A DNA stretch of 37,282 nucleotides, taken from NCBI RefSeq assembly GCF_003946215.1, contig NZ_RHOW01000021.1, forward strand, positions 1-37,282. The letters are read 5' to 3'. This DNA comes from Lapidilactobacillus mulanensis (lineage in GTDB: Bacteria > Bacillota > Bacilli > Lactobacillales > Lactobacillaceae). The notes beneath the pieces are model-generated. The model was not told where the DNA came from and ran no database searches. It worked only from the letters and a program-made list of their open reading frames with translations. Below, one piece after another: positions 15,028 to 23,403 of this stretch (within the stretch, counting starts at the first letter, position 1; every line of letters begins with the position of its first letter). The translations under genes were made by a program, and so were the position numbers.

Positions 15028-15633
15028 TCAACTTCGGAGTAATTTGTTATTGAAAAGTGGCCGTCCATATTCTTTCGCAATGACGTCGAGTCGAAAGAGA
15101 CGCTTGAAAAACCAGATGAGAATTGGGTTGATTGCGAAAATTAAAATAGCCACAACAGCGAGAAAGCCGATTTGAATGTAATTGGTGAGATGCTGGAGTA
15201 AATAGCCGACCTCATAAATGAGTGCCAATAAGAAAATCAGCTTGATCAAATTAAAGAGCAGTTGTAAAAATCGGACACGCCGACTGATTGCACGACGCAA
15301 TGATGCAAATTCCGGTGTCACCGCGATGAAAACCGGCAATGAAAGTGTTGCGCGATATCCGCCGAGCTCGACTGGTTCTGGCCGTGGATGATAGCCGAAT
15401 TGATAAAACAACTTCAAGGCAAGCAGATAGCCTAGATAAAACAAACCAAATAAAACCGGCATATAAATAGCTAAACCTGACCAATTCAACGCCATGGTGG
15501 TACCCGTGAGGTAATTGGCGAGAAAAAAACACGCAGAGACGCACAGATAGAACAAGAGAGTGGCACTCAGGCGCGTAGGAGACGATTTTTTAGACTTGGA
15601 TTGTTCGGGAGCGTTGCGGTTATTTTTCTTCAT
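15028..15633 (-). CDS. Four-helix membrane protein, unknown function
   Basis: 201 residues if it begins at MKKNNRNAPEQSKSKK. The first ~25 residues are polar and basic, then come four hydrophobic segments (LLFYLCVSACFFLANYL, LAIYMPVLFGLFYLGYLLAL, LLFNLIKLIFLLALIYEVGY and FLAVVAILIFAINPILIWFF) with a basic stretch between the second and third. I do not recognise a family. The chosen ATG overlaps the last 14 bases of the asparaginase gene, so the two are likely cotranscribed and coupled. A longer frame upstream lies wholly inside the asparaginase gene and is rejected. Confidence 0.65.
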   Translation of the reverse strand: MKKNNRNAPEQSKSKKSSPTRLSATLLFYLCVSACFFLANYLTGTTMALNWSGLAIYMPVLFGLFYLGYLLALKLFYQFGYHPRPEPVELGGYRATLSLPVFIAVTPEFASLRRAISRRVRFLQLLFNLIKLIFLLALIYEVGYLLQHLTNYIQIGFLAVVAILIFAINPILIWFFKRLFRLDVIAKEYGRPLFNNKLLRS

Positions 15634-16534
15634 GTAATCGATAATTCGCGCCAGTGACGTCTTCGTTCGGATAGGCGATGTAAACTTGCGGCTGGTGTTG
15701 GTCATCACCGACAGCAAAAGTGAATTCAACGTTGGTGGCAATGCCCCATTGACCGGCGTTGTTCATCGCAACGTAAGAAAATTCGCCAGCCTTTCCGAAA
15801 CGAGCGCGTAATTCCTTGATGAACGGATAAACGACTTGATCACAGGCGGCTTGTGGGGAGAGGCCAGTGCCCATCAAGCGGACGATTTCGTAACTCAGAG
15901 GTTGTTTCATCAAGTCTTCGCCTAAACCTGTAGCGGCTGCAGCGCCGATGTGACTATCTGCATAGTAGCCAGCACCAGGCAGTGGAGAATCACCGGTGCG
16001 GCCAGGATGCTTCATAAACAAGCCGGAGGTGGAAGTGCCGACGGTCATCTGTCGCTGATCATCTAGGGCAATCATGCCGACAGTATCGTGGCCGGCGTAG
16101 GGACTGAGATTTTTCGCCTTCACTTCTGCGACCCGTTCTTCCCAAACCTGTTTCGATTCCGCCGTCAACATATTTTTCGTGGTGAATCCTTGTTCAGCAG
16201 CGAATTGACTAGCACCAGCCCCAACGAGAAAATTATTAAAGCGCTCGTCACTCAAACGTCGCGCAATGCTGATCGGATTTGCGAAGCCTTTGAGGCCAGC
16301 AACCGCACCGATTGCTAAAGTGTCGCCATCCATGAAGGCTGCGTCAGTTTCGACTTCACCCTCCGCGTTCGGTAGACCACCAAAGCCGACCGATTTAAAA
16401 TGGGGTTCATTTTCAACGGCCTGAACCGCGACTTCGACCGCATTGCCACTTGTGTCGCCAGTCGCTAATTTCTGTAAGCCTTGCGCCACCCCATCGAGTG
16501 CCATTTGCCAAGTACCGATCATTGCGTATGTCAT
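15620..16534 (-). CDS. N4-(beta-N-acetylglucosaminyl)-L-asparaginase / isoaspartyl peptidase family
   Basis: 304 residues, starting at MTYAMIGTWQM behind ACGAGG. It is an N-terminal-nucleophile hydrolase made as a precursor: the GHDTVGMIAL motif places the self-cleavage site before Thr151, which becomes the nucleophile. GTSTSGLFMKHPGRTGDSP and GAGYYAD contain the substrate-binding residues. Family members remove asparagine side chains linked to N-acetylglucosamine or act on isoaspartyl peptides; bacterial substrates are uncertain. There is no signal peptide, so it should act in the cytoplasm on imported peptides. The gene overlaps the next membrane-protein gene. Confidence 0.85.
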   Translation of the reverse strand: MTYAMIGTWQMALDGVAQGLQKLATGDTSGNAVEVAVQAVENEPHFKSVGFGGLPNAEGEVETDAAFMDGDTLAIGAVAGLKGFANPISIARRLSDERFNNFLVGAGASQFAAEQGFTTKNMLTAESKQVWEERVAEVKAKNLSPYAGHDTVGMIALDDQRQMTVGTSTSGLFMKHPGRTGDSPLPGAGYYADSHIGAAAATGLGEDLMKQPLSYEIVRLMGTGLSPQAACDQVVYPFIKELRARFGKAGEFSYVAMNNAGQWGIATNVEFTFAVGDDQHQPQVYIAYPNEDVTGANYRLHEEK

Positions 16535-16604
16535 TAGGAAGTCCTCGTTTCGAATTTTAGTATTCAAGAATAATAATAGTTTACAACATTTGCGTCCAGC
16601 AAAA

Positions 16605-16641
16605 CAGCGGCCACCAAAATATCTGGTGATCGCTGCGTTTT
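16605..16641. terminator. Terminator between nrdF and the asparaginase gene
   Basis: CAGCGGCCACCA and TGGTGATCGCTG form a 12-bp stem with one mismatch. It is flanked by TTTTT on the plus side and TTTT on the minus side. On the minus strand it terminates nrdF. Confidence 0.65.
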
Positions 16642-16672
16642 TAAGTACAATTATTAGGTTAAGTTAGCCGGT

Positions 16673-17638
16673 TTATTTCCGACCAATGTCATAATCTTGA
16701 TCATTCATCGCGGAAACGTGGCCGAGTAAATAGCCATTCCCAACTTGCGAGAAGAAATCATGATTGGCAGTTCCTGTCGACAATCCGTTCATGACGATCG
16801 GATTCACGTCATCGGCAGTATCAGGGAAGAGTGGATTTTGACCGAGGTTCATCAGTGCCTTGTTGGCGTTATAACGCAAGAAAGTTTTAACGTCCTCTGT
16901 CCAACCGATGTCATCGTATAAGTCCTCTGTATAGCGCTCCTCGTTGTCGTAAAGATCGTACAGTAAATTATACATCCAATCCTTGAAACGGTCCTGTTCG
17001 GCCTCTGTGAGCTCTTTAAAGCCAAGCTGGAATTTATAACCGATATAAGTTCCGTGAACAGATTCGTCGCGGATGATCAGTTTGATGATTTCGGCAACGT
17101 TGGCGAGTTTATTATTGCCTAAGTAATAGAGTGGTGTGTAGAAACCAGAATAGAACAAGAAAGTTTCCAAAAAGACACTGGCAACTTTTTTCTCTAATGG
17201 CGTCCCGTTTTGATAGATCTCATTAACTTTTTCAGCTTTTTTCTGTAAGAATTCATTGTGATCGGTCCACTCGAAAATTTCGTCGATCTCATCGGCACTA
17301 CATAACGTACTAAAAATCGACGAGTAGCTCTTAGCGTGAACGGATTCCATGAACTGGATGTTATTAAAGACGGCAGTTTCCTGAGGCGTGCGAATATCTT
17401 TGCGTAGTTGATCGATGCCGTCTTGTGATTGAAGCGTGTCGAGTAAAGTCAACCCACCGAAAACGTGGTCGACGACTTTTTTCTCGGTGTCATTGAGCGT
17501 GCGCCAATCATCCAAGTCGTTAGAAAGCGGAATTCGCGTATCCAACCAGAATTGTTCGGTCAACTTTTCCCAAGTTGCCTTGTCGATTGCGTCCTCGACG
17601 GAATTCCAGTTGATTGCTTTGTAATAAGTTTTAACCAT
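16673..17638 (-). CDS. nrdF: Ribonucleotide reductase class Ib, small subunit NrdF
   Basis: 321 residues. It houses the dimetal-tyrosyl radical cofactor (di-manganese or di-iron) that starts ribonucleotide reduction in NrdE. Metal ligands appear at Asp67, Glu98, His101, Glu158, Glu192 and His195, and the radical Tyr is Tyr105 in MESVHAKSYSS; these numbers coincide with the E. coli NrdF positions. AAAGGAGC precedes the ATG. It lies on the same strand as nrdHIE but is separated from nrdE by about 640 bases that contain structured elements G and H, instead of following directly as usual. Read-through from the nrdH promoter or a separate promoter must be invoked. Confidence 0.96.
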   Translation of the reverse strand: MVKTYYKAINWNSVEDAIDKATWEKLTEQFWLDTRIPLSNDLDDWRTLNDTEKKVVDHVFGGLTLLDTLQSQDGIDQLRKDIRTPQETAVFNNIQFMESVHAKSYSSIFSTLCSADEIDEIFEWTDHNEFLQKKAEKVNEIYQNGTPLEKKVASVFLETFLFYSGFYTPLYYLGNNKLANVAEIIKLIIRDESVHGTYIGYKFQLGFKELTEAEQDRFKDWMYNLLYDLYDNEERYTEDLYDDIGWTEDVKTFLRYNANKALMNLGQNPLFPDTADDVNPIVMNGLSTGTANHDFFSQVGNGYLLGHVSAMNDQDYDIGRK

Positions 17639-17675
17639 TGTGTGCTCCTTTGGTGAATAGAGTTTAGTTAACGTG

Positions 17676-17887
17676 TTCCGGCAGCGGGTGTGACTGCTAG
17701 ACAGAAGTTGCTGTGGGACCGCTCTAAGCCTTTTGCAAAATCACCAAAAGTCTTAGAGCTTCGATTTGAGCTCTTGTCAAAACCACAAGATCTCAAATAC
17801 GATCCATGCTGTAAATTCGCAAAACCCGCTCATTAACACCATTGTCACTGCAACTCTGTCTAGCTGTCACACCCGCTGCCTAAATCT
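17676..17887 (+). repeat. Structured intergenic element, copy G (between nrdE and nrdF)
   Basis: Arms 17680-17711 and 17850-17880 pair along ~31 bp with one mismatch and one bulge. The core begins GCTGTGGGACCGC, with hairpins CTCTAAGCCTTTTG/CAAAAGTCTTAGAG, ATTTGAGCTCTTGT/ACAAGATCTCAAAT and TGTAAATTCGC/GCTCATTAACA. Flanks are TTCCGGC and GCCTAAAT. It starts about 40 bases upstream of the nrdF ATG and overlaps any nrdF promoter or processing region. Confidence 0.88.
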
Positions 17888-18023
17888 AATCTAGTTTAAT
17901 TCAGAATTTGAATAACAGGGTTTAACTTGACTTGTGTCTCATTGTGCTTTACTTAAAATAGAATCGCAATTTTATAGATGTACTCATTTGAATCAACTTG
18001 AATCAACGCTCATGATTGCAGCG

Positions 18024-18237
18024 TTTAGGCCGAATTTGTGGAGGGAAATAGTGGACACACCGTGAAACTGGTGTTAGCGAGCGATTTTTGCTCGGTTACA
18101 GCAGGGGGCGCATTCGAGATTTTTGTGGTCTTCAAAAAGCTCGAATCGCAGGTGGAAGAATTTCCGTACTTTGGAAATCCTGGAACCGTCCCCACGGTGT
18201 TCGTCCACTATTTCCCGAAACAAATTCGACCGAAGGC
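18024..18237 (-). repeat. Structured intergenic element, copy H (between nrdE and nrdF)
   Basis: Minus orientation. Arms 18028-18056 and 18203-18231 pair at 25 of 29 positions, with the disruption at the same place as in other copies. Core words are GTGGGGACGG, GGATTTCC...GGAAATTCTTCCACC, GCTTTTTGAAGACC and AACCGAGC/GCTCGCTAAC. It sits ~40 bases downstream of the nrdE stop. The interval 17888-18023 holds no gene that I can support. Confidence 0.85.
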
Positions 18238-18276
18238 AGATAAAAGGGTCTTTATGCGCGCATATCTAAATCAGAA

Positions 18277-20442
18277 TCAGATAATACAGCTCTCGCAATC
18301 ATTACTACCAATTTCCTGCGAGTTATCCGTAAACGTCCGCACATAATAAATCGACTTGATCCCTTTGTAATAAGCATAATTCCGCAAAATACTCAGATCA
18401 CGCGTCGTTTGTTCTGGTTCTTTTTTCCATTCGTATAAACCATTCGGCATTGTCGAACGCAGGAAGAAAGTCATGCTCATTCCTTGATCGATATGTTGTT
18501 GCGCAGCCGCGTAAATATCGACGATCTTACGCATGTCGGTGTCATAAGCCGACTTGTAAAATGGCAGCGTCATATTGTCCAACAGTGGCGCTGGGAAATA
18601 TAATTTACCGTTCTTCTTCTCAGTCCGCTCTTCAATCAAACGAGTGATTGGGTGTAAGCTCGCACTGGTATCGTTGATGTATGAAATCGAACCAGTCGGC
18701 GCAACGGCCAAACGATTTTGATTGTAGAGACCATCTTTTTGAATGGCAATTTTCAGTTCATTCCATTCGTCGGGGCCAGGAACAAAGACGTTTTCGAACA
18801 GTTCTTTAACTTTCGCAGATTTTGGTTGGTAGCTATTTTCTAAATATTTGTCGAAATAGTGGCCATTCGCATAATCGGATTTTTCAAAATTATGGAAAGT
18901 TTCGTGGCGTTCCTTAGCAATCTGATTACTTTCGACCAGTGTCCAGTAATTCAACAACATGAAATAAACGCTGGTAAATTCGATGGAGTCGGGCGAACCG
19001 TATGCCATTTGGTTCTTCGCGAGAAAAGTATGCAGACCCATTGCGCCGAGGCCGATTGAATGGCTCAGGCGATTACCATGAGCAATCGAAGGGACAGATT
19101 CGATGTCTGAACTGTCAGAAACAAAGGTTAACGCGCGCGTCATGGTACGGACAGACTGACCGAAATCAGGGCTCTTCATCAAATTAAGAATATTCGTTGA
19201 ACCCAAGTTGCAGCTAACGTCAGTGCCCATTTGTTCGTATTCTTGGCGTTCATTGAGAATAGAAGGTACTTGTACTTGCTGAATTTCAGAACAAAGATTA
19301 CTCATGATGATTTTGCCATCGATGGGATTGTCGCGATTGACAGTATCGATGTTGAGAATGTAAGGATAACCAGATTCTTGTTGCAGCTTGCTGATTTCAT
19401 TTTCGAGATCGCGCGCTTGAATTTGATAGTGTCTAATTTTCGGATTGGCCGCTAATTTATCGTATTCTTTGGTGATGTCCACGTATGAAAACGGCACGCC
19501 ATATTCGCGCTCCACATCATAAGGACTGAATAGAAGCATCGATTTATTTTCGCGCACTAATTCGTAAAATTTATCTGGCACAATAACGCCTAATGATAGC
19601 GTCTTGACCCGAATCTTTTCGTCGGCATTTTCTTTTTTTGCAGAAAGGAAACTAACGATATCTGGGTGGAAGACGTTCAGATAAACGGCGCCGGCACCTT
19701 GACGCTGGCCGAGTTGGTTACTGTAGGAAAAACTGTCCTCCAATAATTTCATCACCGGTAAAACGCCACTTGACGCGCCTGTGATTCCCTTGATCGGCGC
19801 ACCGGCTTCGCGTAAGTTGGACAAAGTAATGCCAACGCCGCCACCGATACGAGAAAGCTGCAAGGCACTATTGATCCCGCGGCCGATACTGTTCATGTCG
19901 TCGGTGATCTGGATCAGGAAACAAGAAACAAATTCACCGCGGCGTTTGCGGCCAGCGTTAAGAAAACTTGGCGTTGCTGGTTGATAACGTTGATGGATCA
20001 TCTCACTAGCAAGTTGTTGTGCCAACTTTTCGTCACCATCGGCGAAATACAAGGCGTTAAACAAGACCCGCTCTTCGAAATTTTCTAAATAAAATTCGCC
20101 ATCGTTCGTCTTCTGGGCATATTGATTATAAAATTTATAAGCAGCCATGAAAGATTTGAAGGTGAATTTCTGCGCCAATAAATCTTGATAGAGATCGGCG
20201 ATGAATTCTGGTTGATATTTGTGGATGAATTCAGGCTCGAGATAATTTTCAGCGATCAACCAATTGATTTTAGCGGTGATCGAATCGAATTTTTTCGTAT
20301 TGGGCTCAACGTTTTCTTTCAGAAAAGCAGCCAAGGCTTCGTGATCTTTATTCAGTGGGATTTGTCCGTTGACTGGGCGATTAAGTTCGTTGTTGAGTTT
20401 GAAATAGGTGACATCGTTAATGTTCAGTTGTTTTAAGCTCAA
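18277..20442 (-). CDS. nrdE: Ribonucleotide reductase class Ib, large subunit NrdE
   Basis: 721 residues from a TTG start giving MSLKQLNINDVTYFKLNNEL, the standard NrdE N-terminus; the open frame extends upstream but there lies inside nrdI. It reduces ribonucleoside diphosphates. The catalytic set N382-L-C384-S-E386 (SNLCSEI) and the redox pair Cys174 (FVSC) and Cys411 (VSCNLG) are present, and the C-terminal tail CESC is the shuttle pair rereduced by NrdH. The start is 25 bases inside nrdI, so the genes are coupled. Downstream come structured elements H and G before nrdF. Confidence 0.95.
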   Translation of the reverse strand: MSLKQLNINDVTYFKLNNELNRPVNGQIPLNKDHEALAAFLKENVEPNTKKFDSITAKINWLIAENYLEPEFIHKYQPEFIADLYQDLLAQKFTFKSFMAAYKFYNQYAQKTNDGEFYLENFEERVLFNALYFADGDEKLAQQLASEMIHQRYQPATPSFLNAGRKRRGEFVSCFLIQITDDMNSIGRGINSALQLSRIGGGVGITLSNLREAGAPIKGITGASSGVLPVMKLLEDSFSYSNQLGQRQGAGAVYLNVFHPDIVSFLSAKKENADEKIRVKTLSLGVIVPDKFYELVRENKSMLLFSPYDVEREYGVPFSYVDITKEYDKLAANPKIRHYQIQARDLENEISKLQQESGYPYILNIDTVNRDNPIDGKIIMSNLCSEIQQVQVPSILNERQEYEQMGTDVSCNLGSTNILNLMKSPDFGQSVRTMTRALTFVSDSSDIESVPSIAHGNRLSHSIGLGAMGLHTFLAKNQMAYGSPDSIEFTSVYFMLLNYWTLVESNQIAKERHETFHNFEKSDYANGHYFDKYLENSYQPKSAKVKELFENVFVPGPDEWNELKIAIQKDGLYNQNRLAVAPTGSISYINDTSASLHPITRLIEERTEKKNGKLYFPAPLLDNMTLPFYKSAYDTDMRKIVDIYAAAQQHIDQGMSMTFFLRSTMPNGLYEWKKEPEQTTRDLSILRNYAYYKGIKSIYYVRTFTDNSQEIGSNDCESCII

Positions 20443-20803
20443 GTTCTTGCACCACTTTCTTGAATTTTTTAACATCGGCCATGGTTCCGTTGAATTCGAA
20501 GTCGAACACAATCGGCACGTGCAATCCTTGCGCGATGTCTTTGGCGTTGTGGATATATAAGTCGTTGAAATTGCGATTACCGCCACCAGCAACCCCGACG
20601 AGTTCGCGGTGATTGGATTGATAACCGAGAAAATCGATCACCGGATCCATCATGTCATCATCGTAAGTCGGGATCACTAAAATAAAAGGCGCGCCCATTT
20701 CATGAAATGGATCCGCGTCGGTGATTTCATAGGCGTCTATACCAGTCTTCTCGATAAAACGCTGCGTCTGCCCCGTAATCGAGTAATAAGCTACCTGAAC
20801 CAT
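20417..20803 (-). CDS. nrdI: NrdI flavodoxin-like protein
   Basis: 128 residues. It opens with MVQVAYYSITGQTQRF, the FMN phosphate loop, followed by VIPTYDDDMMDPV and GVAGGGNRNF, the flavin ring loops of NrdI. NrdI supplies the oxidant that assembles the Mn-tyrosyl cofactor of NrdF. Its ATG overlaps the nrdH stop and its end overlaps the nrdE start, making a tightly coupled nrdH-nrdI-nrdE unit. Confidence 0.95.
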   Translation of the reverse strand: MVQVAYYSITGQTQRFIEKTGIDAYEITDADPFHEMGAPFILVIPTYDDDMMDPVIDFLGYQSNHRELVGVAGGGNRNFNDLYIHNAKDIAQGLHVPIVFDFEFNGTMADVKKFKKVVQELELKTTEH

Positions 20804-21039
20804 TAGCCGACCAATCCTTTCAAGGCAGCCGGTTGGAAACCAATAATAGGTTGCTCATCCTGCCGGAAAACGATCGGCACACTACGATAACCCTTCTCGC
20901 GCAAATAATTAGCCGATTCAGGGCTCTGATTAATATTAACTTCTTGATAACTAACGTCATGTTCTTGCAAATAACGCTTGGTCATCTTGCATTGCATACA
21001 ACCATCGCGCGTATATAAAACAACTTTTTTTGAATCCAT
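20803..21039 (-). CDS. nrdH: NrdH glutaredoxin-like electron donor
   Basis: 78 residues with the redox motif C14-M-Q-C17 (RDGCMQCKMT) near the N-terminus and the RSVPIVF cis-proline loop. It passes electrons from thioredoxin reductase to NrdE. TTGGAGGAATTCTC precedes the ATG. It is the first gene of the operon, about 100 bases behind a promoter overlapped by a candidate NrdR box. Confidence 0.95.
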   Translation of the reverse strand: MDSKKVVLYTRDGCMQCKMTKRYLQEHDVSYQEVNINQSPESANYLREKGYRSVPIVFRQDEQPIIGFQPAALKGLVG

Positions 21040-21148
21040 GAGAATTCCTCCAATTAATTTCGATTATTGCGGAAATAAACTGCTAGTGACTTGCGAGCGC
21101 TTTGAAGTTGAAATGCTGATAGTTCAACCTGTTTGTGATCGTACTTTG

Positions 21149-21177
21149 ATTATACGGTCGTTCGGTCGAAAACACAA
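21149..21177 (-). promoter_or_regulatory. Promoter of the nrd operon
   Basis: -35 TTGTGT (21172-21177), 17-base spacer, -10 TATAAT (21149-21154) on the minus strand. The -35 hexamer is part of the proximal NrdR-like box. The predicted start near 21142 leaves a ~100-base leader before nrdH. Confidence 0.75.
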
Positions 21178-21187
21178 TATCTTGTGC
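21172..21187. promoter_or_regulatory. NrdR box 1
   Basis: ACACAATATCTTGTGC closely matches the palindromic NrdR consensus (acaCwAtATaTwGtgt) of ribonucleotide reductase promoters. It covers the -35 hexamer, which fits repression by the ATP/dATP-sensing NrdR. Confidence 0.75.
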
Positions 21188-21203
21188 TTATTTGTAAATG
21201 GCT

Positions 21204-21219
21204 ATACCAGAAATGGTAT
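21204..21219. promoter_or_regulatory. NrdR box 2 (divergent)
   Basis: ATACCAGAAATGGTAT is a 16-base palindrome (ATACCA/TGGTAT) whose centre is 32 bases from that of box 1, i.e. three helical turns, the spacing known for paired NrdR boxes. Its core deviates from consensus, so spacing is the main support. Confidence 0.6.
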
Positions 21220-21267
21220 CGTTGTTCTGACAAGCTTTCTTTAATTTTCAACTTTTTTTAATTAATT

Positions 21268-21305
21268 AAAAAAACGCTGGCAAGATTTAGTTGTCGGCGT
21301 TTTTG
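21268..21305 (+). terminator. Terminator-like hairpin with no gene in front
   Basis: AAAAAACGCTG and CGGCGTTTTT flank a 13-base loop, with A and T runs. No gene on the plus strand ends here and nrdH starts in the other direction, so it may protect the nrd promoter from transcription through the repeat region or be left over from a lost gene. Confidence 0.5.
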
Positions 21306-21377
21306 GGAATGGTTTAATTTATTTTGAAAAAATTTTATTTGTGAAGGCTTTGTTCGCGTGAGGTTGGATTTAGTTTG

Positions 21378-21605
21378 GTTCCGTCAGAACGCTCCAGAAA
21401 ATAGTTGCGCCTCGCTGTGGGGATGACTTCAAGCCTTTGCAAAATCGGCAAAGTCTTGAAGATCACCCTTGTTCTAGCGGGACTTGGGTTTGAGTGGTAA
21501 CTGAATTATTGGTCAACCCATCTGAGAACATTTAGGAAATTATTTGGTCCCGCAAGAACAATTTCACTGCGAGTCGCAACTTTTTCTTCCGCGTTCTGAC
21601 TCATC
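21378..21605 (+). repeat. Structured intergenic element, copy I
   Basis: Arms 21383-21415 and 21569-21600 pair over ~32 bp, interrupted by the conserved 4x4 mismatch TCCA/TTCC and a small further mismatch. The core begins GCTGTGGGGATGACTTC with hairpin ACTTCAAGCCTTTGC/GCAAAGTCTTGAAG. The middle hairpin is replaced by a longer segment ending GTCCCGCAAGAAC that pairs with GTTCTAGCGGGAC. It is the partner of copy L. Confidence 0.83.
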
Positions 21606-21804
21606 TCGGCAGTTTTATAGTGCTGGCTCTAGTCAACGTCTAGTCCTGTGCGACTGATTTGCACCGCAACTCTGTTTTGCAGAGGACGAAAGGCGGACTT
21701 GATTATCGTTCCGACTTTTTAGTTCAACTATTTAAAGTAAAGGCGACAATGTCAATCATGCTTGAGGAACCCTGTTATTCAGATTCCAGCCTAAACGCAA
21801 TAAG

Positions 21805-22018
21805 TTTAGGTAGAAGTTGCGGAAGAAAATAGTGGGATTGCAGTGGTAATTTTGTTAATGAGCGGGTTTTGCGAATTTACAAAATGGGAAAATATGAGAT
21901 CCGACGGTTTTCCGGAGCTCATATTTTAGGCGGAAGAATTTCCGGCCTTTGGAAATCCTGCAGCCGTCCCCACAGCAACCTCCCACTATTTTCTGGAGCA
22001 ACTTCTGCCGAAGGTAGA
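21805..22018 (-). repeat. Structured intergenic element, copy J
   Basis: Minus orientation. Arms 21809-21841 and 21975-22009 pair apart from the TCCA/TTCC internal mismatch. The core carries GTGGGGACGGCTGCAGGA, hairpin GGATTTCC/GGAAATT, hairpin GAGCTCCGG/CCGTCGGATCTC-type and hairpin TTGTAAATTCGC/GCTCATTAACAA. Inverted partner of copy K. It ends ~45 bases past the aminotransferase stop codon. Confidence 0.88.
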
Positions 22019-22061
22019 CCCGAGTCTTTCCACACGTCGCCAACCAACTAACGAACGTTGA

Positions 22062-23264
22062 CTATTGTGCCCGCGAATGAGAAACTTCGCGCGCCAGTGC
22101 CTGACTAAGCTTAGAAACTCCCAGATCGATCGTTGCCTGGTCATAAGTCGCATAACTGATCCGTGCGCTATTCAGTACACTATTACTAGCATAAAGATGC
22201 GTAGAAGGCACGTATAATAAATGCTCTTGCGGGGCGATTTGCTCACGCAATAATTTCTCGAAATTTAAATCAGCCGGCCCAGTCAACCACAAGAAAAAAC
22301 CACCTTCTGGCTGAGTATAACTGAAGCCTGCGGGCAAGTACTGTTTCAAAGCGGCCAACATCCAGTTCCGCTTTTGCAAATAGTCTTTGCGTAAAACTTC
22401 TAAGTGCGCATCGAAATCATTATGCAACAAATAATCGCTGATGACCTGTTGAGTCAAAGTGGGCGATTCTAAATCCGCACCGTCTTTTAAATAACGAATT
22501 TGTTTGAGCAACGGTTCAGCAGCCAGAAGCCAACCGATCCGCAACCCTGGTGCCAGAATTTTAGAAAAACTCCCTAACGAAATTACGCGACCTTGTGTGT
22601 CGAGAGATTTCAATGACGGCAGTGTTTCACCGACGAACCGCAAATAGTGATAGGGATCATCTTCGAGGATAATGACGTTATAACGGTTGGCCAGCTCGAT
22701 TAATTGCTGACGTTTCGCCAAGGACATGACGATGCCAGTCGGGTTTTGAAAATTAGGGACCGTATAAATGATTTTAATTTTTTGAGTAAGTAAAACTTTG
22801 TTCAGCTGGACGAGATCCATGCCATCTGATTCCAGCGGGATTTCGTGATAGTGCGGTTCATAAGCGGCAAATGCGGCCAGCGCACCTACATAAGTTGGTG
22901 CTTCAACGATAACGTGGTCACCTTTATTCAGTAACAATTTGGCGACGAGATCCAAGCCCTGTTGCGCACCTTGGGTCAACAAAATTTGGTCGGCGTTTAC
23001 TTGATAATTTTCTTGGTCGAGGCGTTCAGCTAATTGTTCGCGCAGTGGTAAGTAGCCTTTTGCATTATGATATTGAAGCGCGTCGAGGCCATTATTGGCG
23101 AGCACACGTTGGAAACTGTCACTGATGGCTTGTTTAGGAAATTGCGCTGGGTCGGGCAAGCCGCCCGCAAAAGAAATGGTGTCATCAGTCAGATCGGGAA
23201 TCAAATCTTCTAGTCCAGTTTGACTAGTGAGTGTTGTGCGAGTTGCTAATTGCGGTTGATCCAT
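22062..23264 (-). CDS. PLP-dependent aminotransferase (2-aminoadipate/aromatic, fold type I)
   Basis: 400 residues from MDQPQLATRTTL; GGAGG lies six bases before this ATG, and the open frame continuing upstream is not used. It belongs to the class I aminotransferases related to LysN/AraT and to the catalytic half of MocR regulators, but has no GntR DNA-binding domain. SFAGGLPD, the NFQNPTG substrate loop, EDDPYHYLRF and the PLP-binding lysine in SFSKILAPGLRIGW are all present. Probable role: transamination of aromatic, branched or aminoadipate-type amino acids with 2-oxoglutarate. It faces away from a LysR regulator that may control it. Structured element J follows its stop. Confidence 0.87.
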   Translation of the reverse strand: MDQPQLATRTTLTSQTGLEDLIPDLTDDTISFAGGLPDPAQFPKQAISDSFQRVLANNGLDALQYHNAKGYLPLREQLAERLDQENYQVNADQILLTQGAQQGLDLVAKLLLNKGDHVIVEAPTYVGALAAFAAYEPHYHEIPLESDGMDLVQLNKVLLTQKIKIIYTVPNFQNPTGIVMSLAKRQQLIELANRYNVIILEDDPYHYLRFVGETLPSLKSLDTQGRVISLGSFSKILAPGLRIGWLLAAEPLLKQIRYLKDGADLESPTLTQQVISDYLLHNDFDAHLEVLRKDYLQKRNWMLAALKQYLPAGFSYTQPEGGFFLWLTGPADLNFEKLLREQIAPQEHLLYVPSTHLYASNSVLNSARISYATYDQATIDLGVSKLSQALAREVSHSRAQ

Positions 23265-23344
23265 GATCATCCTCCGTTCTTTTTTCGTCACTTCTATGAT
23301 AAACTGAATTCGAACAATAGTAAAATTCAACTTATTCAGTCTAA

Positions 23345-23357
23345 AATGAATTTCATT
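23345..23357. promoter_or_regulatory. Palindrome in the aminotransferase/lysR divergent region
   Basis: AATGAATTTCATT is a perfect 6-bp inverted repeat around one T, within the 139-base divergent intergenic region and with further ATTCAAC words at both sides. LysR regulators commonly bind such AT-rich dyads between their gene and the divergent target. Confidence 0.45.
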
Positions 23358-23403
23358 CAACAAACTGTAAAAAAAGTTGGATTAAATTAAGGGAGCACAA
23401 TAA

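Larger units (their letters stand above)
21342..22018. repeat. Left copy of a ~670-bp large inverted repeat
   Basis: This block (word GAAGGCTTTGTTCGCGTGAG, element I, spacer, element J) recurs inverted at about 26194-26862 (element K, spacer, element L, then the inverse word). Spacers share blocks such as AGACGTTRACTAG-type and GACATTGTCGCC, with visible substitutions and small indels. The two copies enclose ~4.2 kb with five genes. Confidence 0.78.

Noticed and set aside
15634-15741. 36-residue N-terminal extension of the four-helix membrane protein
   Set aside because: It lies wholly within the asparaginase coding region; the ATG at 15633 overlapping the asparaginase stop is the normal coupled arrangement.
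20443-20592. Longer N-terminus for NrdE starting inside nrdI
   Set aside because: The extra 50 residues are the out-of-frame reading of nrdI; the NrdE family begins at the MSLKQL-type start used here.
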